From NCBI GenBank assembly GCA_003332265.1, contig QPGA01000008.1:56006-118108 (forward strand): a stretch of 62,103 nucleotides of DNA. The letters run 5' to 3'. Every line of letters starts with the position of its first letter. Position 1 is the first letter of the stretch. The notes under the pieces were generated by a model that saw nothing but the letters and a program-made list of their open reading frames with translations, was not told the origin of the DNA and searched no databases. Shown here piece by piece: positions 60,333 through 62,103 of the stretch. The position numbers were made by a program, and so were the translations under genes. Source of the DNA: Candidatus Accumulibacter meliphilus. Lineage in GTDB: Bacteria > Pseudomonadota > Gammaproteobacteria > Burkholderiales > Rhodocyclaceae.

Positions 60333-60863
60333 ATGACTCACACAAGCAAGGATGGTTCGCAGGAGCAGGTCGCTGACAGGCAGGGCCCGGACGGGGCCGC
60401 TACGATCCGCGAGGGCGCGGACGACACTTTCGGCAAGCTGTTGCAACTGGTGCGCTCGGTTCAGAATGGCATGCAGAACATCGACGACCGGCACGGCCTG
60501 AGTGGTTCGCAGCTCTGGGCTTTGTGGCAAATTTCGGCCCGCCCCGGCCTGCGTGTCTCGCAGCTCGCCAGTGCACTGCATATCAAGCCTTCTACCGCCA
60601 GCAACCTGCTCGACAAGCTCGAACTGCGCCAGCTGGTCCGCCGCGAAAGGCGCGACACCGACAACCGCGTCGTCCGTCTGCATCTCACGGATGCCGGCGT
60701 CGAAGTCGTCAAGGATATTCCTGGCCCGATGCAGGGCCGGCTGCGCGGTGCTCTGGGAAAAATGCCGCAACCCGTGCTCGGGAATCTGCGGCAGGGGATT
60801 TCGTCGCTGCTGGAGCTGATGGACGAGTCAACGCGTCACGGCGCGGTGCAGCCGAAAGCCTGA
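60333..60863 (+). CDS. MarR-family transcriptional regulator
   Basis: This 176-residue protein has the winged helix-turn-helix of the MarR family: ALWQISARPGLRVSQLASAL, then the recognition helix in HIKPSTASNLLDKLE and the wing RRERRDTDNRVVRLHLTDAG. The N-terminal 30 residues are a charged extension. MarR dimers usually repress nearby genes and are relieved by a small ligand. It is divergent from mscS-glgB, so this block is its likely target. The ligand is unknown. Confidence 0.9.
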   Translation: MTHTSKDGSQEQVADRQGPDGAATIREGADDTFGKLLQLVRSVQNGMQNIDDRHGLSGSQLWALWQISARPGLRVSQLASALHIKPSTASNLLDKLELRQLVRRERRDTDNRVVRLHLTDAGVEVVKDIPGPMQGRLRGALGKMPQPVLGNLRQGISSLLELMDESTRHGAVQPKA

Positions 60864-60948
60864 GCGTTTGCATGGCTGAATGTTTGCATGCGGCCGGCGC
60901 CTCTTCCTGCCCGGCGGCGGCACTATCGGCGTTGCTTCTTCTGCGCAG

Positions 60949-61587
60949 CTACGGTAATTCGTCAAGCCCGACCATCGCCAGATGGTCGGTCACGCCCCAC
61001 GCTTCCATGCGCCAGCCGTCGCCGATGGCGCTCACCCAGTTGATGCCGGCGTTGGGAATCAGGAAATCGCGCGGCTGGCGCAAGGAGGTGCCGCGCACCA
61101 CGCGGTTGACGATGTCCAGCACGCCACCATGCGTCACCACCGCGATCGTCTGGCCACGATGCTCGTCGACCAGGCGCCGCAAACCGGTGCTTACCCGCAG
61201 GTGCAGTTGCTGCAGACTCTCGCCGCCGTACGGAATCACGAAATCCGGCACCCGCTCTTCGAACAGGGAATACACGTCCGGGTAGCGGCTCCGCGACTGC
61301 TCGTAGGTCAGTCCTTCGAAAAGCCCGTAGCGTCGCTCACGAAATTCCGGGCGCAGGATCGGCACCAGCTTCAGGGCACCGGCAAGGCCTTGCGCCGTTT
61401 GCCGCGCCCGCAGCAGATCGCTGCTGTAGAGCGCCTCGATGGCCAGCGGCGACAACCACCGCGCAGCCGCTTCCGCCTGCGCCAGCCCCGCCTCATTCAG
61501 GCCAACGTCAATATTTCCCTGAATGCGCTTTTCCGCGTTCCAGGATGTTTCGCCATGACGGACAAGGCAGATGCGGGTGGCTTCCAT
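60949..61587 (-). CDS. Histidine phosphatase family protein (phosphoglycerate mutase-like)
   Basis: This 212-residue cytosolic protein begins with the phosphohistidine motif ICLVRHGETSWNAEKRIQG and has the family acid and second histidine in FRERRYGLFEGLTYEQ and VVTHGGVLDIVNRVV. The 2,3-bisphosphoglycerate mutase-like fold covers phosphatases with many substrates (including alpha-ribazole phosphatase and cofactor-independent mutases), so the substrate is not assigned. Starts at 61602 and 61587 are both possible; neither has a good ribosome binding site, and the shorter fits the family. Confidence 0.9.
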   Translation of the reverse strand: MEATRICLVRHGETSWNAEKRIQGNIDVGLNEAGLAQAEAAARWLSPLAIEALYSSDLLRARQTAQGLAGALKLVPILRPEFRERRYGLFEGLTYEQSRSRYPDVYSLFEERVPDFVIPYGGESLQQLHLRVSTGLRRLVDEHRGQTIAVVTHGGVLDIVNRVVRGTSLRQPRDFLIPNAGINWVSAIGDGWRMEAWGVTDHLAMVGLDELP

Positions 61588-62016
61588 AAGATATTCATTC
61601 ACGAGCAGAGTTGGCGACCGTCATCGGCCGAGGGACGATCCGGACGTCGCCAGCGTGCAGCCTCGCTCCGTCAGCTTCGCAAGAAGCAGATTCTAAGCCA
61701 TTTGCAAGGACCGCTCCGCGCCTCCCGAGAAATCAACCCCCCCGCCCACCCGCCCGCTGCTCCCCTCCCCCTCGCGGGGGAGGGCCGAGTTGATGAAACT
61801 CTGCGCCGTCCTCTACGTACTCCCCTTGTTGGCGCGCGTCGCAAGGCCGTGACCTCGTATTTGCAAGGATGGCTAGAGATGAACGCTTCTGAATTGATTT
61901 TGGCTCATTATGGATTCCAGGTTGGTGCGCAACGAAAGCGAGGCTAGAGGCGCACTAGACAACGCCCAAGGAATTCCGTATGCTCTCCTGGGAAGGAACA
62001 CCTAGGAGGAAGGGGC
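61588..62016. other. Spacer with REP-like hairpin and left end of an insertion sequence
   Basis: This 429-bp stretch between the phosphatase and the transposase start has no supported gene. A REP-like hairpin is at 61763-61784. The left end of the insertion sequence should lie within about the last 100-150 bases, but I cannot place its terminal inverted repeat without the right end. Confidence 0.5.
61763..61784. repeat. REP-like hairpin, second copy
   Basis: CCCTCCCCC and GGGGGAGGG form a 9-bp stem around a TCGC loop, followed by CCGAG. It shares the CTCGCGGG centre and the following GGCCG with the hairpin at 57143-57167. Confidence 0.65.
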
Positions 62017-62103
62017 ATGTACACGACGCACACTGCCAGCACTGGGCTGGTTAAAATCCAGGACCTTATCAACGATGCCAAGTGCTTCGAAGTCGTTCGG
62101 GAC
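62017..62103 (+). mobile_element. IS1595-type transposase, 5' end (cut by window edge)
   Basis: The last 87 bases encode 29 residues starting MYTTHTASTGLVKIQDLIND and continuing AKCFEVVRD. This matches the recalled N-terminus of IS1595-family transposases (typically HTASTGLVxxQDLIxDAKCYxxVR), which then carry a zinc-ribbon and a DDE-type nuclease domain. AGGAGGAAGG lies just before the ATG. The rest of the element is outside the window, so completeness cannot be judged. Confidence 0.7.

Overview
The window is about 62 kb of high-GC chromosomal DNA from a betaproteobacterium. The best guess is a Rhodocyclales member close to 'Candidatus Accumulibacter'. This is inferred from gene content and order (smg-dprA-LysM | def-fmt-htpX-rsmB-DUF4390-ntrYX-trkAH-hemE-priA-ppx, plus a large glycogen/trehalose cluster), not from a database match. 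Two canonical ParB-binding parS sites (4299-4314 and 12401-12416) and a DnaA-box cluster upstream of priA (about 23345-23379) suggest the segment lies in the origin-proximal part of the chromosome.

Layout. 1-9.7 kb: 3' part of thiC, a DUF1840-amidase pair, rsuA-oxyR, topB, smg, dprA and a LysM protein. 9.9-28.8 kb: a mostly plus-strand housekeeping stretch (def, fmt, htpX, rsmB, DUF4390, ntrY, ntrX, trkA, trkH, hemE, priA, ppx and an uncharacterised membrane-anchored protein), interrupted by a minus-strand S1/P1-type nuclease and what looks like the stump of a cation diffusion facilitator gene. 28.9-43.2 kb: accessory genes, namely a MOSC protein, a ROK sugar kinase, a small membrane protein, a large sulfatase, gammaproteobacterial-type gshA, an RND efflux pair, two small unknowns, a ClC antiporter and a PuuD-like amidotransferase. 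43.2-60.2 kb: a minus-strand block mscS-glgB-[440 bp with repeats]-treS/mak-glgC-glgX-treZ-malQ/treY, flanked by a divergent marR. 60.3-62.1 kb: marR, a histidine phosphatase, and the start of an IS1595-type transposase cut by the window edge.

How the genes work together. The glycogen/trehalose block holds enzymes for glucose activation (GlgC), branching (GlgB), debranching (GlgX), glucan rearrangement (MalQ), conversion of glucan ends to trehalose (TreY, TreZ), and return of trehalose via maltose to maltose-1-phosphate (TreS with a fused maltokinase). No glycogen synthase (GlgA), phosphorylase (GlgP) or GlgE is present here, so chain elongation must be encoded elsewhere. The block starts with a mechanosensitive channel whose stop codon overlaps the glgB start, which ties it to osmotic adaptation. 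MalQ and TreY are fused into one 1712-residue reading frame.

Points most worth a second look: the MalQ-TreY fusion with an apparent internal ribosome binding site; an NtrX regulator whose AAA+ domain has lost Walker A and GAFTGA; the two parS sites; a 50-bp dispersed repeat with 11-bp inverted ends found 3' of both gshA and glgB; and the gene-end overlaps (ATGA/GTGA) around very small reading frames next to priA and ppx. No rRNA, tRNA or CRISPR array was seen.
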